The position numbers and the translations under genes were made by a program. The notes below the pieces were generated by a model. It was not told the origin of the DNA. It worked only from the letters and a program-made list of their open reading frames with translations, and ran no database searches. Source: an uncultured Oscillospiraceae bacterium (GTDB lineage: Bacteria > Bacillota > Clostridia > Oscillospirales > Ruminococcaceae). Taken from it: a stretch of 14,956 nucleotides of DNA. The stretch is taken from contig CAKSLF010000028.1 of the NCBI GenBank assembly GCA_934466455.1, positions 1 to 14,956 on the forward strand, written 5' to 3'. Positions 1-6,459 of the stretch are shown piece by piece; position 1 is the stretch's first letter, and each line of letters begins with the position of its first letter.

Positions 1-1028
1 ATTTTGAGTGCAGTTGTCCCCTCCGGAACAATTACTCTCCAAAATCCGTCAACATAATCCATTTTATAGTTTGTGCCCTCATCATCAGGGTCGATAGTCG
101 CCGCACCGTGCAGCTCCTGCGGATAAACCTCCGTGCCGTCCTCAAGCTGCACCGTGAAAATGCCGTTGTTCTTGCCGGTGGTGGGCTGGGTGGGCTCTTC
201 GTCAAAGGTTTCCTCTGCGCCGCCAACTTTCACAAGAAGAACAGCTTTTACCGGGGCTGTATATTTTGCTATACCGTCAACATCTTGGCAGATTTCAAAG
301 GTACCATACCATGTTGCGGTGCTGTCATATTCAACAGAAAAACCTGCCGCAAAAAATTCATCCTCAAACATAGGATTGTAGACAGACGGTATTTCATATT
401 TTCCGTCTCCGCTTGAAGCTACTTTATAACCACAGTCTGCCCAAAATTTGGGAAAACCGGCACCTTCGCCATAGCCGTTCAGCTCAAAAAATTCTTCTAT
501 TGTGGAGCAGCCACATTCCTTTTGCAAATATTCTTCTATGGTGCCGCATCCGCTCGAGTATTCCGCAAGAAATTCTTCGACGCTCATATCAAACGACATT
601 GTTGTAAAATTTATAACCGCTTTAGCAACTGAATTATACCAGTCGGTTTGGTCATAAATAGCCTTTGTCGCATAGGTTTGACCATCAGCGTCAGGAGTGG
701 GTTTTACTCTCAAATAATAGCCGCTATCCATAGAAACGGTGATTGTATCAACATCTTTTTCAACTCTTGTGAAATAAACATCAACATCTTCACCGTAAGC
801 CGTGCTAATTATTTTCTTGATTTTCGCACCGTCAACGGTAACCTTGCTGCCGGTGGATGATTGCACTTCTGCCGCTGTTTTTGCAAGAGGTGCGGCAGCT
901 TCCTGCTGCTCTTCCTGCGCTTCAACCTGTTGAAGCTCAATCGGGTTAACTTCGTCCGCCAGTGCCGAAATCGGGCAAAGGCTTACGACCATCATCACTG
1001 CCAAAAGCAGCGACAATATCTTCTTCAT
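1..1028 (-). CDS. Secreted protein under B12 riboswitch control (partial, C-terminus beyond window)
   Basis: The reading frame is open for 342 codons from the ATG at 1028 to the left edge, so the gene is truncated by the window and not broken. An AAGGAG site lies at 1045-1040, 11 bases upstream. Residues 1-24 form a Sec signal peptide (MKK, hydrophobic core, ALA-D cleavage site), followed by a Glu/Gln/Ala-rich linker. Residues 149-188 hold three short tandem repeats of the form S/T-V/I-E-E-F/Y, with Cys161, Cys172 and Cys174. The visible end (about 288-342) looks like a beta-rich extracellular module. I do not recognise a catalytic domain. The promoter, cobalamin riboswitch and terminator upstream point to a role linked to corrinoid supply, for example surface capture. 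That is inference: secreted B12-binding (DUF4430-like) proteins occur in gut Firmicutes, but the decisive C-terminal part is missing here. Confidence 0.85.
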   Translation of the reverse strand, partial: MKKILSLLLAVMMVVSLCPISALADEVNPIELQQVEAQEEQQEAAAPLAKTAAEVQSSTGSKVTVDGAKIKKIISTAYGEDVDVYFTRVEKDVDTITVSMDSGYYLRVKPTPDADGQTYATKAIYDQTDWYNSVAKAVINFTTMSFDMSVEEFLAEYSSGCGTIEEYLQKECGCSTIEEFFELNGYGEGAGFPKFWADCGYKVASSGDGKYEIPSVYNPMFEDEFFAAGFSVEYDSTATWYGTFEICQDVDGIAKYTAPVKAVLLVKVGGAEETFDEEPTQPTTGKNNGIFTVQLEDGTEVYPQELHGAATIDPDDEGTNYKMDYVDGFWRVIVPEGTTALK

Positions 1029-1115
1029 TGTTTACACTTCTCCTTTCGGAAATTTTTTATTTACAATCGGTCAAAACGACCGTGATTGCCTGTTTTCCGC
1101 CGCTCAAGACTTATC

Positions 1116-1150
1116 ATTCTTTACGGAGTAAAGAATGGCGCATATGCGCC
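1116..1150. repeat. Two adjacent perfect palindromes in the leader
   Basis: A 9-base inverted repeat (ATTCTTTAC and GTAAAGAAT, three bases apart, 1116-1136) is followed directly by the 14-base perfect palindrome GGCGCATATGCGCC (1137-1150). Both lie between the riboswitch terminator and the start codon of the secreted-protein gene, so they would be in its mRNA leader. A weaker hairpin (CGGTC/GACCG) lies at 1068-1082. None is followed by a T-run in the gene's direction. Possible roles are leader stability, an operator or a second control element; the sequence does not decide. Confidence 0.7.
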
Positions 1151-1166
1151 CGCCGGTTTCTGCAAT

Positions 1167-1201
1167 AAAAAAGCACCAAAGTTTTTTTCAAACCTTGGTG
1201 C
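1167..1201 (-). terminator. Riboswitch expression-platform terminator
   Basis: Read on the minus strand, the arm GCACCAAGGTTT (1201-1190) pairs with AAACTTTGGTGC (1184-1173), leaving a GAAAA loop and one G-T wobble, and six Ts follow (1172-1167). It sits downstream of the B12 aptamer and upstream of the gene, as expected for transcriptional attenuation. Two pairings could compete with it: GTGCA (1217-1213) with TGCAC (1202-1198), which takes the base of the 5' arm, and CCAAAG (1236-1231) with CTTTGG (1181-1176) in the 3' arm. Confidence 0.88.
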
Positions 1202-1262
1202 AAACGTTTTTATGCACTGCATACTTGCTCCTTTGGGAAAGCCAAAAGCGGAGATTGGAACC

Positions 1263-1466
1263 GAATATCCTGACTTTGTGCTCTGCGGTTATCTGCCGCA
1301 CGGTTGCTTTCGCCTTCCCCGCTTTTTTGCGAGTGGCTGCGCCTTTGCGCCGAAAGCTTCCTTTCCCACATTCACAGTGCCGTTTCTGCGTCGGGGATTT
1401 CCACCCCGTTCCTCTGTACTTTGCGCAAAAAAGCGCAAAGCCGTGTTCCGAAATATGCCGATATTC
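1263..1466 (-). promoter_or_regulatory. Cobalamin (adenosylcobalamin-type) riboswitch aptamer
   Basis: The minus strand carries the conserved blocks of the cobalamin riboswitch in order. They are GGAAC-GGGGTGGAAATCCCC (around 1412-1392), CGGCACTGTGAA (around 1382-1371), GCCACTCGC (around 1338-1330), GCGGGGAAGGCG (around 1322-1311) and AAAGTCAGGATATTC (around 1277-1263). A closing P1 helix is visible: GAATATC (1466-1460) pairs perfectly with GATATTC (1269-1263). The aptamer lies between a strong promoter and a terminator ahead of the secreted-protein gene. Cobalamin riboswitches usually switch genes off when B12 is present, so this gene is expected to be expressed under B12 limitation. The exact 5' and 3' limits are approximate. 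Confidence 0.93.
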
Positions 1467-1499
1467 TATTTTAAGTAAATTCACTTTTACTGTTAAATT

Positions 1500-1528
1500 A
1501 TTATGAACCATTTATTAAGATTTGTCAA
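1500..1528 (-). promoter_or_regulatory. Promoter of the riboswitch leader
   Basis: On the minus strand, a perfect -35 TTGACA (1528-1523) is separated by 17 bases from CATAAT (1505-1500). This places the transcription start near 1493, about 25 bases before the P1 helix of the riboswitch. Confidence 0.8.
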
Positions 1529-1632
1529 TACTTTTGCTCAAAAACGGCAGCTTTGAAACACCCGCATAAAGGCGGCTCTCTTCAAAAAAATCACTTTTTG
1601 CCCTGTGCATATAGCTTTTTTCCCCTGTCCTA

Positions 1633-1641
1633 TGGTATAAT
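1633..1641 (+). promoter_or_regulatory. Extended -10 promoter element of the signalling operon
   Basis: TGGTATAAT is a perfect extended -10 box, 31 bases ahead of the ATG of the 7TM sensor gene. No good -35 is present at the usual distance, which fits an extended -10 promoter that could be weak or activator-dependent. The stretch between the minus-strand promoter (1528) and this box shows no other clear feature. Confidence 0.6.
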
Positions 1642-1671
1642 TAAATAAATATTTTCGGAGGGATATGCGTT

Positions 1672-3324
1672 ATGGTAAGGTTAAGAAAAAAAGATGTCAT
1701 TATTCTTATATGTGCGCTTATACTTATCGCCTGCGCAATGTTTATTAGATATATGGGCAGAACCTCCGATTCTGTGCCGGAACAGGTAAGCCTTGTTCGC
1801 AGCGCAATATACATAGGGCTTATCTCCGCATGGGGAATAAGCGTAAGAAAAAGGATAATCCAGCTTCAGGTTCGGCGTTACCTAACCGCTATTTCCGTAC
1901 TTATGGTGCTTTGGCTTTTGTTCCGAAGCGTAAAATACTCCATAGGCAGCATTGACGCCCAGCGTTATCTCTGGTATCTCTACTATCTACCCATGTTTTT
2001 TATCCCCCTGCTTTCCCTTTTTGTCGCAATATCAATAGGAAAGCCCGAGGATTTTCGTCTTCCGCATAAATTTCGGCTTTTATACATTCCCACTGCCTTG
2101 CTCTTTTTGCTTGTAATGACAAACGACCTGCACCGATTTGTATTCTCTTTTCCTTCCGGAGTTTTCAGCGACAGGGATTACAGCTATTCCCCCGGGTATT
2201 ATGTGATTATTGCTTGGGAAGCGATTTGCGCCGTAAGTGCGCTTTGCATAATCTTTTCAAAATGCCGCATTCCTTACAGCAAAAAATATCTTTTTCTTCC
2301 CATACTGCCCTTTGGGCTTTTGGTTGTTTATTTAATAGCATATGGTAAGGATATATACTGGGTATGGCTTCTTGCGGGAGATATTACCGTTTCCGTCTGC
2401 CTTTTTATAACGGCAGTTTATGAATGCTGCATACAGTGCGGTCTTATTCAATCAAACATCGGTTATAACGAGCTTTTTGAAGCCACTACGATCCGTGCCC
2501 AGCTTGCCGACGGCGATTTCAATACAATCTGCCGTTCCGCAAGTGCTTCGGATATTCTTAAAAGCGATATGGAGAGAGCCGTTAACGGAACCGTGCAGCT
2601 TGATAAGAACACCCTGCTTAAAGGTTTCTGCATAGGCGACGGCTTTGTGTTTTGGCAGGAGGATATTTCCGAAATAACAAAGATTACGGAGCAGCTTGTT
2701 ATGACCCGGGACGAGCTTAAAGATACCGGGGATATTTTGAAGGCGGAAAGCGAACAGCAATCGCTTAAATTCCGCATTGAGGAAAAAAATCGGCTTTATG
2801 ACCTAATCGAAGAAAAAATATCCCATCAAATTTCCCTTTTAAGCGGACTTCTCGATCGTATCAGGCATACGGATGATATCAACGGCGCACGCCGTCTTTT
2901 CGGTCAGGTAGTAATTATAGGAACATATGTAAAGAGGCGCAGCAACCTTATCTTTTTGGCGGGACAAAAACGCAAAATTTCCGTCGGAGAGCTTTGCCTT
3001 TGCCTTAACGAGTCCGCCTCAAGCCTTCAGCTATGCGGAGTCGGTTGCCATACGAAGGTTCATATTTACGGTGCGCCGCCTTCTTCGGAAAAAGCCATTA
3101 TGGTCTATGACCTTTTTGAAGCGGTTGTTGAAAAAAGCATGGACAGTCTTTCTTCTCTTCTCTTTTATGCAGAGATTGTTGACGGAAGCCTTTCCGTCAA
3201 CATAAGCGTTGTCTGCGATTCGGAGCTTTTCTCATTAAGCGCAGATTTCCCCTTGCTTGAGGTTGAACGGGACGAGGACGGAATATGGTATCTTTCTCTT
3301 TCGGAAGGGGGCGGACAAAAATGA
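1672..3324 (+). CDS. 7TM sensor protein with degenerate histidine-kinase-like C-terminus
   Basis: This 550-residue protein has a GGAGGG ribosome binding site at 1657-1662. Residues 1-250 hold seven to eight hydrophobic segments (about 9-25, 42-58, 68-88, 100-122, 135-152, 178-196, 206-224, 230-250), typical of the N-terminal 7TM histidine kinase sensor family; the motif WYLYYLP near residues 102-108 fits it. A cytoplasmic PAS-like stretch (about 255-340) and a coiled coil (about 340-380) follow. The C-terminal 170 residues resemble the DHp and ATPase parts of a kinase but are degenerate: at the N-box the usual Asn appears replaced by Glu487 (DLFEAVVEKSMDS, 480-492), and no DxGxG or GxG loop is seen. 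I infer a membrane sensor that passes its signal to the kinase encoded next, with which it overlaps by 4 bases. The ligand is unknown. Confidence 0.85.
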   Translation: MVRLRKKDVIILICALILIACAMFIRYMGRTSDSVPEQVSLVRSAIYIGLISAWGISVRKRIIQLQVRRYLTAISVLMVLWLLFRSVKYSIGSIDAQRYLWYLYYLPMFFIPLLSLFVAISIGKPEDFRLPHKFRLLYIPTALLFLLVMTNDLHRFVFSFPSGVFSDRDYSYSPGYYVIIAWEAICAVSALCIIFSKCRIPYSKKYLFLPILPFGLLVVYLIAYGKDIYWVWLLAGDITVSVCLFITAVYECCIQCGLIQSNIGYNELFEATTIRAQLADGDFNTICRSASASDILKSDMERAVNGTVQLDKNTLLKGFCIGDGFVFWQEDISEITKITEQLVMTRDELKDTGDILKAESEQQSLKFRIEEKNRLYDLIEEKISHQISLLSGLLDRIRHTDDINGARRLFGQVVIIGTYVKRRSNLIFLAGQKRKISVGELCLCLNESASSLQLCGVGCHTKVHIYGAPPSSEKAIMVYDLFEAVVEKSMDSLSSLLFYAEIVDGSLSVNISVVCDSELFSLSADFPLLEVERDEDGIWYLSLSEGGGQK

Positions 3325-4271
3325 ATCGTATAAAAGAAGGCTTTGATTATCTTCCGATTGCGGTATGTTTTTTTGACTCCAACGGGGTTGTACGCTTAAT
3401 CAATCACCGTATGCTTTCCGTTGGGCTTGCGCTGCTCGGAAGCGGGATCCAAACCCTCGAGGAGCTTCACTGTGCTCTCAATGCTCCGCCGGCGGGGATA
3501 GCTCAGCCCAACAAAAGCCTTCCGGTTTATTATTTTCCGGACGGAAAAGCTCTTCGGTTTGAAGAAAAAATTATTTTTGCGTCAAACGGTGCAAAATACA
3601 CCCAGGTAATTGCGGCGGATGTTACCGAGCTTATGAATCGCTATGCGGAGCTTGAAAGGGATAACGCCCGCCTTGAGGATTCAAACAGGCGTGCAAAACG
3701 CCTCTATGATCAAATGCCCGAAATTGTTCGGGAAGAAGAAATACTCACCATGAAAATGCGTATTCACGACGATATAGGTCACAGCATTCTTTCGTCCAGA
3801 AAAACTCTTTTAACAGCCGAAAGCATTGACGAAATAAAAAAAGGCTGCGCCGTATGGGAAAAGGTCGCTCGCCTGCTTAATGATTCCGGAAGCGGCTCCG
3901 CCCCGGAGGACCCGATTGAATATGCCGCAAACCGCGCAAAAAATATCGGCGTTGAGCTTTTGATAAACGGCGAGCTTCCCAAGGATTACGGCAGGCGTTA
4001 TATTTTCTCCCTTGCGATTCGAGAAAGCATTACAAATTGTGTTCGCCATGCCGGCGGCACAAAGGTTTTTGTTCAATCAATTTCCTTCGGAAATATTCAT
4101 ATAATTATAATAACCAATAACGGCATTGTTCCTAAAAAAACCGTGACGGAGGGTGGCGGTCTTTCTTCTCTGCGCAGAAGAGTTGAAAGAAGCGGCGGCT
4201 CCATGAGCGTACAAAGCTTTCCCTACTTTGCCCTCACCGTCAGACTTCCAAAAACGGAGGATGAATTATGA
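3321..4271 (+). CDS. Soluble sensor histidine kinase (HisKA_3 / NarL-partner type)
   Basis: This 316-residue cytoplasmic kinase has no membrane segment. An N-terminal PAS-like domain (about 5-105) leads into a coiled coil (about 104-145). The dimerisation motif RIHDDIGH (147-154) carries the presumed phospho-acceptor His149. The ATPase domain has the N-box RESITNCVRH (234-243, Asn239) and the glycine loop GGGLSSLRRR (278-287); the D-box reads TNNG (265-268), with Asn where Asp is usual. I chose the ATG at 3321 because it forms an ATGA overlap with the upstream stop and follows a GGAAGGGGG site; an ATG at 3285 would add 12 residues but overlaps more and lacks a good site. It probably phosphorylates the LuxR-type regulator encoded next and takes its input from the 7TM protein. 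Confidence 0.9.
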   Translation: MNRIKEGFDYLPIAVCFFDSNGVVRLINHRMLSVGLALLGSGIQTLEELHCALNAPPAGIAQPNKSLPVYYFPDGKALRFEEKIIFASNGAKYTQVIAADVTELMNRYAELERDNARLEDSNRRAKRLYDQMPEIVREEEILTMKMRIHDDIGHSILSSRKTLLTAESIDEIKKGCAVWEKVARLLNDSGSGSAPEDPIEYAANRAKNIGVELLINGELPKDYGRRYIFSLAIRESITNCVRHAGGTKVFVQSISFGNIHIIIITNNGIVPKKTVTEGGGLSSLRRRVERSGGSMSVQSFPYFALTVRLPKTEDEL

Positions 4272-4894
4272 CAAACATCATTATAGTAGAGGACCAAAAA
4301 ATGATCCGCAACCTTTTGGAGGGATATATCGCAAATGTTCCGGAATACAGCCTTGCCGCTTCCGTTCCCGGTGCCTGCCAGGCGGCGGAGCTTTGCGACT
4401 GTATGAACATAGACCTTGTTTTGATGGATGTTCAAACGGAGCACCGGGAAAGCGGGCTTTCCGCCGCCGAAAAAATAAAAAAGCACCACCCAAACATAAA
4501 GATAGTAATCGTAACATCCCTTGTGGATTACGATGTGCTCAAAAAAGCAAAAATCGTTGCGGACAGCTTTTGGTACAAGGATACGGACGAAGCGACCCTT
4601 ATGAATATAATCCGCCTTACCCTCCTTGGCGAGCATATTTTTCCGGATGCGCCGCCCGCCGTTGAAATAGGCACGGCGATGAGCACGGAATTTACAAAAT
4701 CCGAACTTAAGGTCCTGCGCTATCTTGTCAGGGGGCTTTCCTACGGAAAAATTGCCGAAGCTATGGGAATAGAGGTAACTACGGTAAAGTATCATATCGC
4801 AAATATGCTTCAAAAAACCAATTTTGAAAACAAACTTCAGCTTGCTCTTGCCGTAAGCTCATCAAAGCTTATTGCGGAGCTTGCCGACGATTGA
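4268..4894 (+). CDS. LuxR/NarL-family response regulator
   Basis: This 208-residue regulator has a receiver domain (1-120) with the acidic pair Glu8/Asp9, phospho-acceptor Asp54 in LVLMDVQ, Thr83 and Lys104. The C-terminal LuxR-type helix-turn-helix (about 140-200) includes SELKVLRYLVRGLSYGKIA and TTVKYHIANMLQK, the usual GerE-fold signature. It overlaps the kinase gene by 4 bases and is the last gene of the three-gene operon, before a strong terminator. It is the expected DNA-binding output of the kinase. Targets are not visible; the dyad at 5033-5049 ahead of the next gene is one candidate to test. Confidence 0.93.
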   Translation: MTNIIIVEDQKMIRNLLEGYIANVPEYSLAASVPGACQAAELCDCMNIDLVLMDVQTEHRESGLSAAEKIKKHHPNIKIVIVTSLVDYDVLKKAKIVADSFWYKDTDEATLMNIIRLTLLGEHIFPDAPPAVEIGTAMSTEFTKSELKVLRYLVRGLSYGKIAEAMGIEVTTVKYHIANMLQKTNFENKLQLALAVSSSKLIAELADD

Positions 4895-4914
4895 TGATCC
4901 GGCTGTTTTTATAC

Positions 4915-4953
4915 AAAAAAAGGCTTTTGCCATTACGGCAAAAGCCTTTTTTT
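4915..4953. terminator. Strong intrinsic terminator after the LuxR-type regulator
   Basis: A 17-base perfect stem (A7-GGCTTTTGCC paired with GGCAAAAGCC-T7) with the loop ATTAC ends in seven Ts on the plus strand and is symmetric on the minus strand. It separates the three-gene signalling operon from the receiver-like gene at 5081. Confidence 0.93.
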
Positions 4954-5032
4954 GTGCTTTTATCAACATATCTGCCACAAACTGTACCAAAGTATGGGGA
5001 GTTTTCGGCAATAAACAGATAAAATATAGCTA

Positions 5033-5049
5033 AAGCATACAATATGCTT
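5033..5049. promoter_or_regulatory. Dyad AAGCATA-CAA-TATGCTT upstream of the receiver-like gene
   Basis: A perfect 7-3-7 inverted repeat centred 40 bases ahead of the ATG at 5081. It overlaps a possible -10 box, TACAAT (5038-5043), for which no convincing -35 is seen. Position and symmetry fit an operator, but this is inference. Confidence 0.4.
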
Positions 5050-5080
5050 CTATTGTTTTTTTGAAAGGAGTGGTAAAGCT

Positions 5081-5464
5081 ATGCGCAGAATCGTGCTCGA
5101 TATGCAATGCAATATGTTTGCGGACGCAATATTCAAAGCACTTTCGGAAAGCGAACCCGATTTTGTAATTCTTCGCTCGGAATCTCCAAGCCAAACCCCC
5201 GGGATATGTAAATCCGGTCTTGCTTATGCCGTTATCATGGAAGTAACACGCTATGCTCCGTGGAGTCTTGAAGAAAGGCTTAAACTCTGCAACAAAGTAA
5301 AAGCCCAAACGCCCGAATGTAAGGTTCTGCTGCTCGTTGACGAAAACGCCGATGCCGAGCTTGCCGAAGCGGTAAAACAAGCGAAAAAGGACGGACTTAT
5401 TGATAACTTTATCTATGCTTCAATCACCTCGTCCTACCTTGCGGCGGTGCTTGATACTCTTTAA
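5081..5464 (+). CDS. Small receiver-like (pseudo-REC) protein
   Basis: This 127-residue protein has an AAAGGAG site at 5064-5070. Its pattern matches a stand-alone receiver domain: beta1 RRIVLD, helix NMFADAIFKALSES, beta3 YAVIMEV, then VLLLVDENAD and a C-terminal FIYASITSSYLAAVLDTL. Set against the regulator at 4268-4894, Glu54 falls where that protein has Asp54, and the Thr83 and Lys104 positions are not kept (Val/Asp and Ala113). It therefore probably cannot be phosphorylated in the normal way; Glu may mimic the phosphorylated state. There is no DNA-binding domain. A likely role is protein-protein control in a signalling pathway, perhaps with the neighbouring kinase, but no partner is proven. 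A lipoprotein gene follows after 14 bases. Confidence 0.75.
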   Translation: MRRIVLDMQCNMFADAIFKALSESEPDFVILRSESPSQTPGICKSGLAYAVIMEVTRYAPWSLEERLKLCNKVKAQTPECKVLLLVDENADAELAEAVKQAKKDGLIDNFIYASITSSYLAAVLDTL

Positions 5465-5478
5465 TTCCGGGTGCAAAA

Positions 5479-6402
5479 ATGAAAAATAAGAAAGAGCTTA
5501 TTCTTATGATTTTTACGGTCACACTCCTTGTTTTTTCGTTTGCTTCCTGCGGTGGAAGCCAAAAGATAAGCGAAACCGCAGAAATGACGGAGCTTTTTTG
5601 GTCGCATAACGGCATATCCCAAAACGAAAATTTTTCTTACAGCCTGTTTATTGAAAGCGGCGAGCCGAAAATATCCGCACGGTATTTTGACGAGTCTACC
5701 GGAGAGGAATCTTATGTGTCCGCCCTGCCGATAGACCCGCTTGAATGGCAATCCGTCGAATCGCTTATACGCAAGGCGGAGCTTCCCAAATACAAAAGAA
5801 CGCTGTTCGGTACCTCCGGCTGTTCTTCCGATATAATTACGGTAGTATGGAACGATAACGGCACGGAAAAGGAAATTAAATATGCCGGAAACTCTTCGGA
5901 GCTTTACGATTTTATAAGTGAGACCCTCGAATATGCAAAAACAAATTCCGAAAGACCGAAAAACCGAGAGATAAGCGATACGGCAAGGCTAAAGGAATTT
6001 TCCTGGTCGCAATCCGGCTCCTCTTCATATCAATGTTTCGGCTTTTCGGTTAGGGATATTTCCTCGAACGATGCTTTTGTAGAAAAAAGCGAAAAGCATT
6101 TTGACTGTAATTTTCAGTCGGAGGACGGCGGCACGGTGGAAATCGTTGACGCCGTAATAACTGCCGAGCAATGGAGCCGCCTTGAAAAATGCCTGCGCAG
6201 CTTTCTTCTTTCCGACCCGAGGGAATACTCTCCGCCAAGCCGCCTTATACTGGACGGCGACGACAGCAACCTTTGCATTACTTTTGAGGATAACGGCGAA
6301 AAAATCAAAAACAGCTATGACGGCAGGGGCGAAACAGAGCTTTTTGAGTTGCTTTCGGAGCTTGCTTTGGAGCTTGAAGAGCCTTCCGCCAATGCCAATT
6401 AA
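5479..6402 (+). CDS. Lipoprotein with an internal duplication
   Basis: This 307-residue protein starts with a lipoprotein signal peptide (Lys-rich start, hydrophobic 7-21, lipobox FASC with Cys24), so it should be anchored on the outer face of the membrane. The mature part appears to be two diverged copies of one domain, about 33-153 and 168-300. Matching landmarks are ELFWSHNG versus EFSWSQSG, then PLEWQSVESLIRKAELPKY versus AEQWSRLEKCLRSFLLSDP, then VVWNDNGTEKEIKY versus ITFEDNGEKIKNSY, and lastly ELYDFISETLEYA versus ELFELLSELALEL. I do not recognise a named family and propose no function. The gap to the preceding gene is only 14 bases, with no clear Shine-Dalgarno, which suggests an operon. 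Confidence 0.8.
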   Translation: MKNKKELILMIFTVTLLVFSFASCGGSQKISETAEMTELFWSHNGISQNENFSYSLFIESGEPKISARYFDESTGEESYVSALPIDPLEWQSVESLIRKAELPKYKRTLFGTSGCSSDIITVVWNDNGTEKEIKYAGNSSELYDFISETLEYAKTNSERPKNREISDTARLKEFSWSQSGSSSYQCFGFSVRDISSNDAFVEKSEKHFDCNFQSEDGGTVEIVDAVITAEQWSRLEKCLRSFLLSDPREYSPPSRLILDGDDSNLCITFEDNGEKIKNSYDGRGETELFELLSELALELEEPSANAN

Positions 6403-6459
6403 AATTAAAATTAAATTAAACAAATATATTATATCAATTATAGGAGGTCTGATTTTAAC

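Noticed and set aside
1188..1511. Minus-strand reading frame of 107 codons in the leader region
   Set aside because: It overlaps the cobalamin riboswitch and its terminator; the structured RNA explains the sequence, and there is no ribosome binding site or protein-like composition.
3285..3320. Upstream ATG at 3285 for the soluble kinase
   Set aside because: It would overlap the previous gene by 40 bases and lacks a good ribosome binding site; ATG 3321 gives an ATGA overlap after GGAAGGGGG.
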